NCBI GenBank assembly: GCA_023144145.1
Contig: JAGLGG010000102.1
Location: forward strand, 1-40,296
Length of the DNA stretch: 40,296 nt
Source: Anaerolineales bacterium
Lineage (GTDB): Bacteria; Chloroflexota; Anaerolineae; Anaerolineales; E44-bin32
Reading direction: 5' to 3'
How positions within the stretch are numbered: the stretch's first letter is position 1; the number at the start of each line of letters is the position of its first letter. Position numbers and translations under genes: made by a program. Shown here piece after piece: positions 28,966 to 37,863 of this stretch. The notes under the pieces are model-generated. The model was not told where the DNA came from. It did no database searches and was given only the letters and a program-made list of their open reading frames with translations.

Positions 28966-31900
28966 TCAAATTGCGTGAAATGGCAGTTCGATCGTAAACG
29001 TACTACCCACCCCTAGGCGACTTTCAACATAAACACGGCCGCCGTGTTGCTCGACCACTGATTTAACGATGGCCAATCCCAATCCTGAGCCCAATCCACC
29101 ATTTGATTCCTTTTTTTGCACCCGGTAGAACTTCTCGAACAGCCTTGCTTGGTCCGTCGTTGAGATGCCCACGCCTGAATCTTCCACACTAATCCGTTGT
29201 ACTCCATTCATCTGGCTTGCATAAACCCGAACCTTCCCAAATGCAGGCGTAAAGATAATCGCGTTATCGATCAGGTTCGCAAGAGCCTGACGAATTAAAG
29301 TTGGGTCGATTGTGATCGGCGACATATCATTATCCATATCCCAATCCAATGAGACTTGTTGATTCAACGCCTGAGGTTTATATGAATCTACAACTTCCAT
29401 AATGATCGATCCAATATCAGTCTTTTCCAATTGAAGGCCAAGATCCGCTTCGATTCTCCCCAGGTCTAACACATTATCAACGAGCCGAGCCATTTGGTCT
29501 GAAGATTCAGTGATCTTTCGGAGGTACTCCTTTTGTTGGTCATTCATCGATCCGACCATTGATAGCATTGTGACGTACCCCTTCATGAGGGTAAGCGGCA
29601 TCTTCAAATCATGGCTTACAGTTTGCACAAACTCGGATTTCAATGTATCTAGTTTCTTAAAATGCGATATGTCCCATAGGACACATATCTTCCCAGAAGA
29701 ATTTGATACCCCCTCTTGAACTTCGGAGACAGATACGAAAAATACCTGCCCATCATTAAAGTGAATTTCACGCGTCGGCGACTCATTTGTCGACTGACTC
29801 AACATTTCCTGAATTTCATCAACAATGACAACTTCTGAAGCGCTCCTCCCTACTGCATCATCAACGCCAACATTCAATACAACCTGGGCAGCTGGATTCG
29901 CCAAGGAAATAAGTCCATGGGCATTGGTGACAATCACAGCATCTGGAATCGCTTCCAGCATGGCTCCCAAACGACTTCTTTCATCTTCCCCGGAATGATA
30001 TAAACGGGAATTTACTAGAGCAACGCCTAAATTGCTTGCGATAATCGAAATGAGGTTGGTTTCACTTTCTGCGTATGGATGTGCTGATTGATGTCCTAGC
30101 CAAATACATCCGACAAATTGATCCTCATTTAGAATCGGAAATGCTGCGAGCGAATTTATCTCAACGGAAAGCTGTGCAAGATTGAAAACAGTTTGAGCTC
30201 GTGCAGGATTCTCAAGAACAAAATACCCCTTATCTTCACTCAAATCCAATATTTGTTTGTCCAAGCTTACCCACCCCCCTGGATCACCTCCTGATTGGTG
30301 TGCCTCGACAGGCGTAAGGGCATTTCTCTTTTCTGGTGCGATTAGTAATCGCACCAGATTTGCCTTTGTTAATCCTCGAATTCCATCGAGAATTGGAGGA
30401 AGCACTTGGTTTAGATCCAAACTGGAAGCCACTCGCTGGCTAACGGCAAGTAAGAGGTCCATCTCGTTTAATCTGGATTGAAGGCTTGATCGCATTCGTT
30501 CGAAAGAAGCTGAGAGGCGTCCAATTTCATCCTCACCCCCGTTTGGAACTGCTTTATCAAGATTTCCTCGTGCGATAGATTCTGCCACCTCAACCATCTG
30601 TTCAAGCGGTTGGGTGAGACGTCTGCCGATAGCATAAATTACACCAAGAACGACAGCTCCGATGAGAAGGATCATTGCGAAAAGGCGAAGCCCAAGACGC
30701 ATTGCCAAGCTTGTTACGGACATCTGTGGAATTTCCATAACAACATTCCAAGAGTAACCATCCACAGGATGTACGTATAAAAGTTGCGCTTGCCCTTGGC
30801 CGTCGACCCCCCGTGACACACCGACAGTCGCAGTTAGATCTACATTTGCCAAGCGCATAATCATGTGTGATTCCGGGTGTATGATGATCCTTCCGCGAGC
30901 ATCTGTCATATAGGCCGTACCCAGCGAAAACTCTTTGAGCCTATTCACAGTTGGATTGAGAAAGGGATTATTATTCAGATTTGTCCAACCCGTCATAGCG
31001 CCGATGAGGACACCATCGTTCTCGGAATAGATCGGAGATAGAAAAACCAGCCTAGCGGAGGTGCCTTCGCTGCTCGGGCTCAAGATTACCTCATCTGGAA
31101 CACCGTTCAAGGCCACTCGCAGTGCCAAATCTAGATCGGCTAGATTGCCTTCCATTGATGATGCTTCTGGGGTCATAGCAATGACGGACTTTTGCTCATC
31201 ATAAATAATTAAATGAGTGAAGAAATCAATTCTGGATCTCAGTCTTTCAAGCGATGTTCTGGTAGCTTCTGCATCTCCCATGACAGCATCAATTTCTGCT
31301 GCGTACTGACGAGTGAGTGAGCGACCGGTCTGGATGAAGTATGGGACCCCACTTCCCGCGTCATTTGCAGACTGCCAAACCTGGGTCTCAATCAATTCCT
31401 CCGCAGAAGTCTGTGCCAGAAGCCAATCTCCAACCAGAAGGATTGTGCTTGCCAAAACGCCTAGGATCAAGAATACGCTGAGTATTTTTCCTGCCAGCGA
31501 TCTTCGATAAGGTCCTGGAATTAACCAGTGTGGGTTGTACCATTCATCCTTTCTGCGAATACGGATCGCATTAGAAACAAAGCCTGCAATCAGTAAGGGC
31601 AAAGCAGAGAATAAAATGATCTCCCCCAAATTCCCCAACAAGTAGTTCACGCCATAGAGTAGATCGCCATCATAAATTGAAAACAGCTCCAACGCCCTTA
31701 AGAGCCCCATCAGCAACCCGCCGGTCAACCCTGCGATTATGGGATTACGTAAAGTTTTTCCAAACAGATCGTCAAAATTGTTTCGTAATATCCAAGCTAC
31801 CAGACCTGCTTCAAGTGCAAAATGAAAGGCAGTAATAACACCTTGGGATTCTGACCCGGCAAAAATAAACCCTCCTGCCAACCCAAAAAATATTGCATGT

Positions 31901-32244
31901 CTCACACCAAAAAAACCACTTACTAACATCCAAGGGACTGCAGCTAAAAGTGCAAATGAGATTGCGGAGGCGCTCTGGAAATCATTGCTTGAAGAATTAA
32001 ATCCTGGCAATTCAAGCCGGATCAAAAAAAGCTGAGGAAGCAAAATTTGGGAAAGTACCAAGAGAATAAAAATGCTCCGAACTGAAGGGGACTGCAAGTT
32101 TTCAAAAAAACTCTCACGCTCGGGTTGAGAGAGGAAAATTGAAGCTAGACCGAGGACATAAACCCCGATCAGGATGAAGCCCAAAGAACCAGAGGGGAAA
32201 GCAAGGTGAAAACCACCACCGATACCCCAAAATTCAAACCCCAT
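28966..32244 (-). CDS. Large membrane sensor histidine kinase
   Basis: A 1092-aa hybrid-input kinase. The N-terminus (about 10-240) has some six to eight membrane segments of unknown family. A further membrane helix (about 255-282) leads to an outer sensor domain of Cache-like type (285-515), closed by a helix near 525-545. Inside follow a HAMP domain (TQPLEQMVEVAESIARGNLD), a GAF domain (about 610-755), a PAS domain (about 765-870), HisKA with the phospho-accepting His at about 878 (SHDLKMPLTL), and HATPase with NLIDNA, DSGVGIS and GSGLGLAIVK. GGGAGGAG lies 4 nt before the ATG. No response regulator is in the same operon. The divergent operon starts with a receiver protein, a possible partner. 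Ligand unknown. Confidence 0.92.
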   Translation of the reverse strand: MGFEFWGIGGGFHLAFPSGSLGFILIGVYVLGLASIFLSQPERESFFENLQSPSVRSIFILLVLSQILLPQLFLIRLELPGFNSSSNDFQSASAISFALLAAVPWMLVSGFFGVRHAIFFGLAGGFIFAGSESQGVITAFHFALEAGLVAWILRNNFDDLFGKTLRNPIIAGLTGGLLMGLLRALELFSIYDGDLLYGVNYLLGNLGEIILFSALPLLIAGFVSNAIRIRRKDEWYNPHWLIPGPYRRSLAGKILSVFLILGVLASTILLVGDWLLAQTSAEELIETQVWQSANDAGSGVPYFIQTGRSLTRQYAAEIDAVMGDAEATRTSLERLRSRIDFFTHLIIYDEQKSVIAMTPEASSMEGNLADLDLALRVALNGVPDEVILSPSSEGTSARLVFLSPIYSENDGVLIGAMTGWTNLNNNPFLNPTVNRLKEFSLGTAYMTDARGRIIIHPESHMIMRLANVDLTATVGVSRGVDGQGQAQLLYVHPVDGYSWNVVMEIPQMSVTSLAMRLGLRLFAMILLIGAVVLGVIYAIGRRLTQPLEQMVEVAESIARGNLDKAVPNGGEDEIGRLSASFERMRSSLQSRLNEMDLLLAVSQRVASSLDLNQVLPPILDGIRGLTKANLVRLLIAPEKRNALTPVEAHQSGGDPGGWVSLDKQILDLSEDKGYFVLENPARAQTVFNLAQLSVEINSLAAFPILNEDQFVGCIWLGHQSAHPYAESETNLISIIASNLGVALVNSRLYHSGEDERSRLGAMLEAIPDAVIVTNAHGLISLANPAAQVVLNVGVDDAVGRSASEVVIVDEIQEMLSQSTNESPTREIHFNDGQVFFVSVSEVQEGVSNSSGKICVLWDISHFKKLDTLKSEFVQTVSHDLKMPLTLMKGYVTMLSMVGSMNDQQKEYLRKITESSDQMARLVDNVLDLGRIEADLGLQLEKTDIGSIIMEVVDSYKPQALNQQVSLDWDMDNDMSPITIDPTLIRQALANLIDNAIIFTPAFGKVRVYASQMNGVQRISVEDSGVGISTTDQARLFEKFYRVQKKESNGGLGSGLGLAIVKSVVEQHGGRVYVESRLGVGSTFTIELPFHAI

Positions 32245-32275
32245 ACTCCTCCCGACGCACCAATACGGCCGAAAA

Positions 32276-32305
32276 ATTATAGCAGTTATCGGGGACGCGA
32301 ACCAA
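32276..32305 (-). promoter_or_regulatory. Promoter of the large sensor kinase gene
   Basis: On the minus strand TTGGTT (32305-32300), an 18-bp spacer and TATAAT (32281-32276) lie 32 bp before the start codon, giving a short leader that carries the GGGAGGAG ribosome site. Confidence 0.55.
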
Positions 32306-32600
32306 TATCTACGTTATACACATAAGAATCGGATTGTACAAACCCAAAAATCAGACTGATCCAATCGATGGATTGACCAAAGATTAGCAGCCTGCATAAG
32401 ACCGGTTAAGTTGCCGCTCCTATTTTTACTCAAGTGTCATGCTCCTGCTTGCCGCTGCTTATGCTTTATGCTAGACTGCCAAATACTAGAGATTACAATC
32501 AGGTACGCAGTCAGATGCGATTTAATAAACGCTGATCTCCGATTTTTTTAAGCAGCCGAATAAGAGCGCGATTGGCAATCTTCAAAGGGAAAATACACAT
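32306..32600. other. Divergent intergenic region between two signalling operons
   Basis: No gene seen. On the plus strand TTGCCG (32449-32454), a 17-bp spacer and TAGACT (32472-32477) are a modest candidate promoter for the receiver-CpaE operon, leaving a leader of about 120 nt. The leader contains a T7 run near 32543 without a strong stem. The remainder shows no clear dyad or repeat. Confidence 0.35.
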
Positions 32601-33761
32601 ATGGCTGAGAAGATTCTCATCATTGATGATGATATTGATACCCTGAAACTTGTTGGGCTAATGCTTGAGCGGCAAGGTTACGAGATATCCGTCGCCAGCA
32701 ATGGCACGATTGGTCTGCAGAAAACCTCAAGTATCGTTCCTGATTTGATCCTGCTGGATGTGATGATGCCAGATATGGATGGTTATGAGGTCACAAAACG
32801 GCTTCGCGCAGACCCGTCCATTTCATCGATCCCTATCATTATGTTTACTGCTAAAACGATGGTCGACGATAAAGTGGCCGGTTTTGAGGCTGGTGTGGAT
32901 GATTATTTGACCAAACCCACCCACCCCGCTGAGCTCACTGCACATGTAAAAGCCGTTCTAGCGCGCACTGCTCATGCTCGATCTGAACCAAGTGAACGCG
33001 CCCGCTCAATTGCATTTGTTGGAGCTAGAGGTGGTCTTGGGACTTCTACAATTGCTCTAAACGTGAGCATCGCATTGCAGCACCAAGGTCATGACGTTTT
33101 ACTCGCCGAACTCAGCCCTGGCAGGGGGACACTTGCATTGGATCTTCATATTGCAGAGCCGGTTGGTCTGAGCCACCTGCTTTCTCGGTCGCTCAAGGAC
33201 ATTCATCTGCGATCAGTCGACTCAGAAATCATTGCACATAAAACAGGGCTCAGATTGCTGCTTTCTTCGTTTTATCCTCGCGAAGCGGAACTCGAACAAG
33301 CTGTGCCTCAGATGGAAGCCATAGTTGCCAACCTCACCGCGATGTGCACCACCGTCGTGCTTGATATGGGATCTGGTATTCGGCCGCATACTCAAGCGTT
33401 ACTCAGCAACTGTGATCGAGTTGTGCTTGTAGTTGAACCTATTTACCCGGCTACGATGATTGGACAAACACTGGTTGAGGAGCTAGAGACGAGGGGAATA
33501 GGTCGCCACAAAGTCAGCCTGGCTTTGATTACTCGGGAAAGAACCAGTCTACAAGTCCCCTGGCAACAAGTTTCCAGCGATCTTGGCTTGGAGTTGGCAG
33601 GAATCATCTCCCCAGCACCCGAACAGGCTCACCAGGCTTCTCAATCCGGAACCCCTCTCATTGTCCTCCACCCAGCAGGCTTGGTTACGGATCAAATTCA
33701 TAAATTGGCTGATCACTTATCAACATTCTTATTACCTGTGCGAGGCCGAACCCGTCTGTGA
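32601..33761 (+). CDS. Receiver domain fused to a CpaE/TadZ-like MinD-type ATPase
   Basis: A 386-aa protein. Residues 1-120 form a complete receiver: D9/D10, phospho-acceptor D53 (ILLDVMMPDMDG), T83 and K105 (LTKP). Residues 135-380 are a SIMIBI/MinD-fold domain starting SIAFVGARGGLGTSTIALNV. In that P-loop the signature Lys is Arg and the catalytic Lys is Thr (GLGTST), the atypical form typical of CpaE/TadZ proteins. VVLDMGSG is the Walker B-like strand. CpaE/TadZ proteins place Tad pilus machinery at the pole in other bacteria, but no pilus genes are in the window. A MinD-like membrane helix is not obvious. The last codons overlap the sirtuin start as GTGA, so translation is coupled. Ribosome site AAAGGGA, rather distant. 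Confidence 0.9.
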   Translation: MAEKILIIDDDIDTLKLVGLMLERQGYEISVASNGTIGLQKTSSIVPDLILLDVMMPDMDGYEVTKRLRADPSISSIPIIMFTAKTMVDDKVAGFEAGVDDYLTKPTHPAELTAHVKAVLARTAHARSEPSERARSIAFVGARGGLGTSTIALNVSIALQHQGHDVLLAELSPGRGTLALDLHIAEPVGLSHLLSRSLKDIHLRSVDSEIIAHKTGLRLLLSSFYPREAELEQAVPQMEAIVANLTAMCTTVVLDMGSGIRPHTQALLSNCDRVVLVVEPIYPATMIGQTLVEELETRGIGRHKVSLALITRERTSLQVPWQQVSSDLGLELAGIISPAPEQAHQASQSGTPLIVLHPAGLVTDQIHKLADHLSTFLLPVRGRTRL

Positions 33762-34528
33762 ACTTGGATATCAACTCGTCACATTTGAAGAGGGCAGCTG
33801 AGTTGCTTCGGAAATCGAAGAGGGCTGTTGCATTGACCGGAGCGGGAATTTCCACCCCCTCCGGCATTCCCGATTTTCGTTCTCCTCATACGGGACTGTG
33901 GGATAAAGTCAATCCAATGGAAGTTTCCTCGCTCATGTCCTTTCGGTATAACCCTGAAAAGTTCTTCGAATGGTCACGTCCCCTCACCGCACTCATCCTC
34001 GATGCAGTACCAAATCCAGCTCATATCGGATTGGCACAACTTGAAGAGACAAACCACCTGGTGGCTGTGGTCACACAAAATATTGATAACCTTCATTATC
34101 GCGCTGGCTCAAAAAGAGTCTTTGAAGTTCATGGCCACATTCGTGAATCTACGTGCGTAAATTGTTATCAAAAAGTCGCTGCAGAAAAACACATTAGAAT
34201 TTTTATTGAGCAAGGAATCACCCCACGTTGCGAGGAATGTGGAGGGATATTAAAACCAGACGTTGTATTATTCGGAGAACAGTTGCCTTTCAATGTGGTG
34301 AACGAAGCACATCAAGCTATCGCCACCAGCGACTTGATGATCGTAATTGGATCATCGCTGGAAGTAACCCCTGTTGCTTTATTCCCTCTGGACGCTTTGA
34401 GTGCCGGCGCTAAATTGATTATTATTAACGAAGAGCCGACTTATCTTGATGAAAGGGCCGACGTCGTCTTTCACAACTGTGCTGCAAAAGTTGTGCCAAG
34501 ATTGGTCGAAGAGGTGCTGCATGAGTGA
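33758..34528 (+). CDS. NAD-dependent protein deacylase (sirtuin)
   Basis: A 256-aa Sir2-family enzyme that removes acyl groups from lysine, consuming NAD. NAD-binding motifs are ALTGAGISTPSGIPDFRS and VTQNIDNLHYRAG, and the catalytic His is in FEVHGH. The structural zinc site is CVNC plus CEECGG. KPDVVLFGEQLP and VIGSSLEVTPVALFP complete the fold. The class III (SIRT5-like) Tyr/Arg pair is not evident, and the substrate acyl type is open. The start is GTG inside the previous gene (GTGA overlap) and the stop overlaps the start region of the following histidine kinase by 8 bp, so the sirtuin is locked between two signalling proteins. A role in deacylating one of them is an attractive guess. Confidence 0.95.
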   Translation: MNLDINSSHLKRAAELLRKSKRAVALTGAGISTPSGIPDFRSPHTGLWDKVNPMEVSSLMSFRYNPEKFFEWSRPLTALILDAVPNPAHIGLAQLEETNHLVAVVTQNIDNLHYRAGSKRVFEVHGHIRESTCVNCYQKVAAEKHIRIFIEQGITPRCEECGGILKPDVVLFGEQLPFNVVNEAHQAIATSDLMIVIGSSLEVTPVALFPLDALSAGAKLIIINEEPTYLDERADVVFHNCAAKVVPRLVEEVLHE

Positions 34529-35798
34529 CATAAAAACACACGATGGCATTTCAGAAGCAAACGCTGACGTCAATCCTAATATTGTCGACCGCTACGCCAG
34601 ACTGTTGGAACTTTCTACCGACCTTGCCGCGATACTGGACATCGATATCCTCCTGCACGAAATTGTGGAGGCCGCGCGCGAACTAACTGAGTGCGAAGCA
34701 GCATCACTCTTAATTTACGACCCTGAGGATAACCACCTTTACTTCCAAGCTGCAACAGACCTACTTGCCGAAGGACTCGGAGGAACTGCTGTTCCAACCG
34801 ACAACAGTATCGCTGGTTGGATCTTCATACACAACGAACCTTTGTTAGTTGATGATGTGCTTCAAGATCCAAGATTTTTTCGAGAGGTGGATGTTCTCAC
34901 TCGTTTCCAAACGCAGAGCATACTCGGCGTTCCAATGCGGACCAAGGATAAGACAATTGGGGTAATCGAATCTATCAATAAGGAGCATGGCAAATTCAGT
35001 CAGGAAGATCAGAAATTACTAGAAACACTCGCAGCTCAAAGCGCAATTTATATTGAAAATACGGCCTTATTCCAGCAAAACGATATTGTTGCAGAGATGG
35101 TGCACGAGCTGCGGACTCCTTTGACTGCCTTAACTGCGGTAGCCAACCTGCTCCAGCGGCAAGACCTTCCTGAACAACAGCGTCTTTCGTTAGCACAGAC
35201 ACTTCATGTGGAGGTTAATCGGCTGAACGGTATGACAACGGATTTCCTGGAGCTCTCAAGATTAGAAACTGGCAGGTCACGTTTTTACCGTGAACCCGTA
35301 CATCTTGGGGGATTGATCGAGGAATGCCTCCAGATTATCAAGGCACAGGCAGAAGAAGAAGCCATCCTTTTTGATGTCCACCTTGATCGATCGATTCCAC
35401 CGGTACAAGGCGATAGGAACCGTTTGAAGCAGGTTCTGTTGAATCTACTGACAAACGCGATCAAATATACAAATCCCGGGGGAAAGATCACCATCCGGTT
35501 AAAACAAAAAACCAAGTCAATCTTACTGACAATTGAAGACAATGGTCGTGGAATTCCAGAGGAGTCACTACCCTTCATTTTCGACAAATTCTATAGGGTC
35601 CCTCAGCGGGAAGGAGATGCGCCTGGTACAGGACTTGGTCTAGCCATTGCAAAGCGGATTGTTGAAAGCCATGGGGGAACGATAAGTGTTGAGAGCCAGG
35701 TGGATCAGGGCAGCACTTTTTTCCTTCGCCTACCCTCTGATTTCGGGCATCGTTTGGAAACGAAACCTCTTAAAGGTCACCCCCTTCTCCCAAATTGA
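34521..35798 (+). CDS. Soluble GAF-domain sensor histidine kinase
   Basis: A 425-aa cytoplasmic kinase without membrane segments. A GAF domain (about 30-180) starts LLELSTDLAAILDIDILLHE and includes GVPMRTKDKTIGVIE. HisKA has the phospho-accepting His at about 195 (MVHELRTPLTAL). HATPase_c carries NLLTNAIKYT, IEDNGRGIP and GTGLGLAIAKRIVESHGG. The ATG at 34521 has GAGG 6 nt before it and sits 8 bp inside the sirtuin gene; the open frame extends to 34446, but that part is sirtuin coding. It is the third gene of the operon and the natural kinase for the receiver of the first gene. The 3' end overlaps the convergent mutL end by 22 bp. Confidence 0.93.
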   Translation: MSDIKTHDGISEANADVNPNIVDRYARLLELSTDLAAILDIDILLHEIVEAARELTECEAASLLIYDPEDNHLYFQAATDLLAEGLGGTAVPTDNSIAGWIFIHNEPLLVDDVLQDPRFFREVDVLTRFQTQSILGVPMRTKDKTIGVIESINKEHGKFSQEDQKLLETLAAQSAIYIENTALFQQNDIVAEMVHELRTPLTALTAVANLLQRQDLPEQQRLSLAQTLHVEVNRLNGMTTDFLELSRLETGRSRFYREPVHLGGLIEECLQIIKAQAEEEAILFDVHLDRSIPPVQGDRNRLKQVLLNLLTNAIKYTNPGGKITIRLKQKTKSILLTIEDNGRGIPEESLPFIFDKFYRVPQREGDAPGTGLGLAIAKRIVESHGGTISVESQVDQGSTFFLRLPSDFGHRLETKPLKGHPLLPN

Positions 35799-37492
35799 CG
35801 TTCGAGAGAATCAACGGATATATGGATCATTGTAGGCCTGCCATGAGGGCACGTTCGAGGTGCTTGGCAGGCTTCTAATTCCTGGATCAAACGACGCTGC
35901 TCTTCTAGTGAGAGCACCTGGCCAGCTTTAACCGCCGCTCGCTTACATACTCGTGCAGCAATGCGGGCTTCAACCTCGTTCGCCAATGGTTGTTCATCCT
36001 CATCAAGTTCATCTACCACCGATCTAAGAGCTAGATTCGGATCCGCAGAGGACAAAATCGCCGGAATGGCTCTGAGCCTAAACATATCCCGACCAAACGG
36101 TTCGATCTGGAAACCTAATGATTGAAGCACCTCGATCTGTTCTTCGATGATGAGCGCTTCTGAATGGCTTAATGAAATCGTGACCGGCATAAGGAGCCTC
36201 TGCGCTTCCACCGCGCCATCCTCCCACGCACGCATCAGTTTTTCAAATAATACCCGTTCATGCGCTGCGTGTTGATCGATGAGGTATAGGCCATCAGGGC
36301 CTTCCGCTACCAAATATGCTGCCCCGACCTGGCCAACAGACCTCAAAAGAGGAACATTGGTTATTGGAAGACTCTGCTGAACTCCGTCAACCGCCTGTCC
36401 ATCTTGCTCTGGGTGAACAATATTCCAGTGAGGGTCAATTCCATCGGATGCTGCTGGTTGTTCGTAGGAGCGCCAAGTAGAATCAACCTGGATTGAAGGA
36501 GGCCCCTGCCCCAGTAATATTCCACGAATAACCCGCTGAACGATGGTGAACACTGCGCCTGGATCTTGAAAACGGACTTCAGCTTTCCCGGGGTGGACAT
36601 TTACATCGATAGTTTCGGGGGGCAAATCGAGGAATAAAACAACGATCGGATATCGACCAACCATGAGCAATCCATGATACGCCTGAACAACTGCTGCAGA
36701 TAGACTGGCATCCTTCACCCATCGACCTTGGACAAAGTGTGTAATTTCCCGCCTGGAGCCTCTATGAACCGAAGGTGAACTGATATAGCCTGAAACCGAC
36801 ATCTTTGGGGTGTCGGTTCGGGGAATTGCGATCATATCTTTGGCAATATCCAAACCAAAAACCGCTGCAAGGACTTCACGCTGGTTTCCATTTCCTGATG
36901 TTTGAAGTCGAATCTTACCTTCTTGGATCAAATGAAATGATATTGATGCATATGCCAAAGCGTAGCGCGAGACCAGATTACTTATTCTTCTGCGTTCTGT
37001 GGTTTCAGTTTTGAGGAATTTTAGTCGTGCGGGGACATTAAAAAACAAGTCCCTAACCTGAACTGCGGTTCCAATTGGCGCACCAACAGCTTGAGGCTCT
37101 TCGCCCTTTCCAGCCGATACAGACAATTTTGTGCCGCTCTCTTCCAAACTTGTGCGAGAAACAATCTGCAAATGAGACACTGCCCCGATTGCCCCTAATG
37201 CCTCTCCCCTAAAGCCTAGGGTTTGGATCTTGAAGAGATCTGACTCTGTCGAAAGTTTTGAAGTCGCATGTCGGGCAATTGAGAGTGGCACGTCCTCTGA
37301 TGACATTCCGATACCATCATCAACAACCTCGATAAGCTTCCTTCCCCCATTTTCAATTGTGATTTGAATTCGGCTCGCGGATGCATCAATGGCGTTCTCT
37401 AAAAGCTCTTTAACAACAGATTCAGGTCTCTCAACCACTTCTCCAGCCGCAATGGCAGATGCCACAGAATCCGGCAGCACGCGAATACGCAA
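35777..37492 (-). CDS. mutL: DNA mismatch repair protein MutL (endonuclease type)
   Basis: A 571-aa GHKL ATPase of mismatch repair. N-terminal motifs: IAAGEVVERPESVVKELLEN, DDGIGM, HATSKL and TLGFRGEAL. DVNVHPGKAEVRF ends the ATPase part. The C-terminal domain has the metal-dependent nicking motif DQHAAHERVLFEKL (from residue 406), CKRAAVKAGQ, CPHGRPT and a final FGRR, so this is a nicking MutL as in most bacteria without MutH. The start is TTG with GGGAGG 5 nt upstream. No mutS is adjacent. The gene is divergent from the small membrane protein gene and converges on the histidine kinase with 22 bp of overlap. Confidence 0.97.
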   Translation of the reverse strand: MRIRVLPDSVASAIAAGEVVERPESVVKELLENAIDASASRIQITIENGGRKLIEVVDDGIGMSSEDVPLSIARHATSKLSTESDLFKIQTLGFRGEALGAIGAVSHLQIVSRTSLEESGTKLSVSAGKGEEPQAVGAPIGTAVQVRDLFFNVPARLKFLKTETTERRRISNLVSRYALAYASISFHLIQEGKIRLQTSGNGNQREVLAAVFGLDIAKDMIAIPRTDTPKMSVSGYISSPSVHRGSRREITHFVQGRWVKDASLSAAVVQAYHGLLMVGRYPIVVLFLDLPPETIDVNVHPGKAEVRFQDPGAVFTIVQRVIRGILLGQGPPSIQVDSTWRSYEQPAASDGIDPHWNIVHPEQDGQAVDGVQQSLPITNVPLLRSVGQVGAAYLVAEGPDGLYLIDQHAAHERVLFEKLMRAWEDGAVEAQRLLMPVTISLSHSEALIIEEQIEVLQSLGFQIEPFGRDMFRLRAIPAILSSADPNLALRSVVDELDEDEQPLANEVEARIAARVCKRAAVKAGQVLSLEEQRRLIQELEACQAPRTCPHGRPTMIHISVDSLERQFGRRG

Positions 37493-37535
37493 AATAACCT
37501 CCCGAAGTACTCGATTATATCGTTCACGGGGACGG

Positions 37536-37565
37536 TTGACACCATCTCCATAGACATCTTATACT
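37536..37565 (+). promoter_or_regulatory. Leaderless promoter of the small membrane protein-HAD operon
   Basis: TTGACA (37536-37541), an 18-bp spacer and TATACT (37560-37565) precede the GTG start codon at 37573 by 7 nt. Transcription should therefore begin at or one base from the start codon. No Shine-Dalgarno is present. Confidence 0.65.
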
Positions 37566-37572
37566 CCATCTC

Positions 37573-37863
37573 GTGGACTGGCTAACTACAATCATCTTAG
37601 CAGTGATTATTTCGGGATTGAGCATTCTCTGGTTGCGGATAGAAAAGCGGATTCGACCTCCTATGATAATCGTTGTCTACTTTCCCGCATTTCTCCTAAT
37701 TCTGAAATGGTCCCAATTCAGGGAAGCTTGGATAGAGCTGGCAAGTGCAGTGAGCATCGCTGCACTTATCTTCTTTGCCTGGTGGATTCCCATCGGTCGA
37801 AAGCTTCCCGCTCCGAAGGGCAGCCAAATCGTAGTTATCACAGACGATGAAGACGACGGATGA
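37573..37863 (+). CDS. Small two-helix membrane protein
   Basis: A 96-aa protein with hydrophobic segments at about 4-21 and 29-45 and a third, weaker one at about 57-73 (SAVSIAALIFFAWWIPIG). The end is acidic (ITDDEDDG). It has no recognised family. The start is GTG; the -10 box lies 7 nt before it, so the mRNA is probably leaderless. The stop overlaps the start of the HAD phosphatase gene as ATGA, so the two are translationally coupled. The length, coupling and promoter support a real gene. Confidence 0.75.
   Translation: MDWLTTIILAVIISGLSILWLRIEKRIRPPMIIVVYFPAFLLILKWSQFREAWIELASAVSIAALIFFAWWIPIGRKLPAPKGSQIVVITDDEDDG

Noticed and set aside
32449..32477. TTGCCG-17-TAGACT as a firm promoter of the receiver-CpaE operon.
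   Set aside because: Both hexamers are only moderate matches and the leader would be long, so I mention it only within the gap description.
34446..34520. Upstream extension of the GAF kinase.
   Set aside because: That stretch codes for the sirtuin C-terminus in another frame; the ATG at 34521 has GAGG in place.
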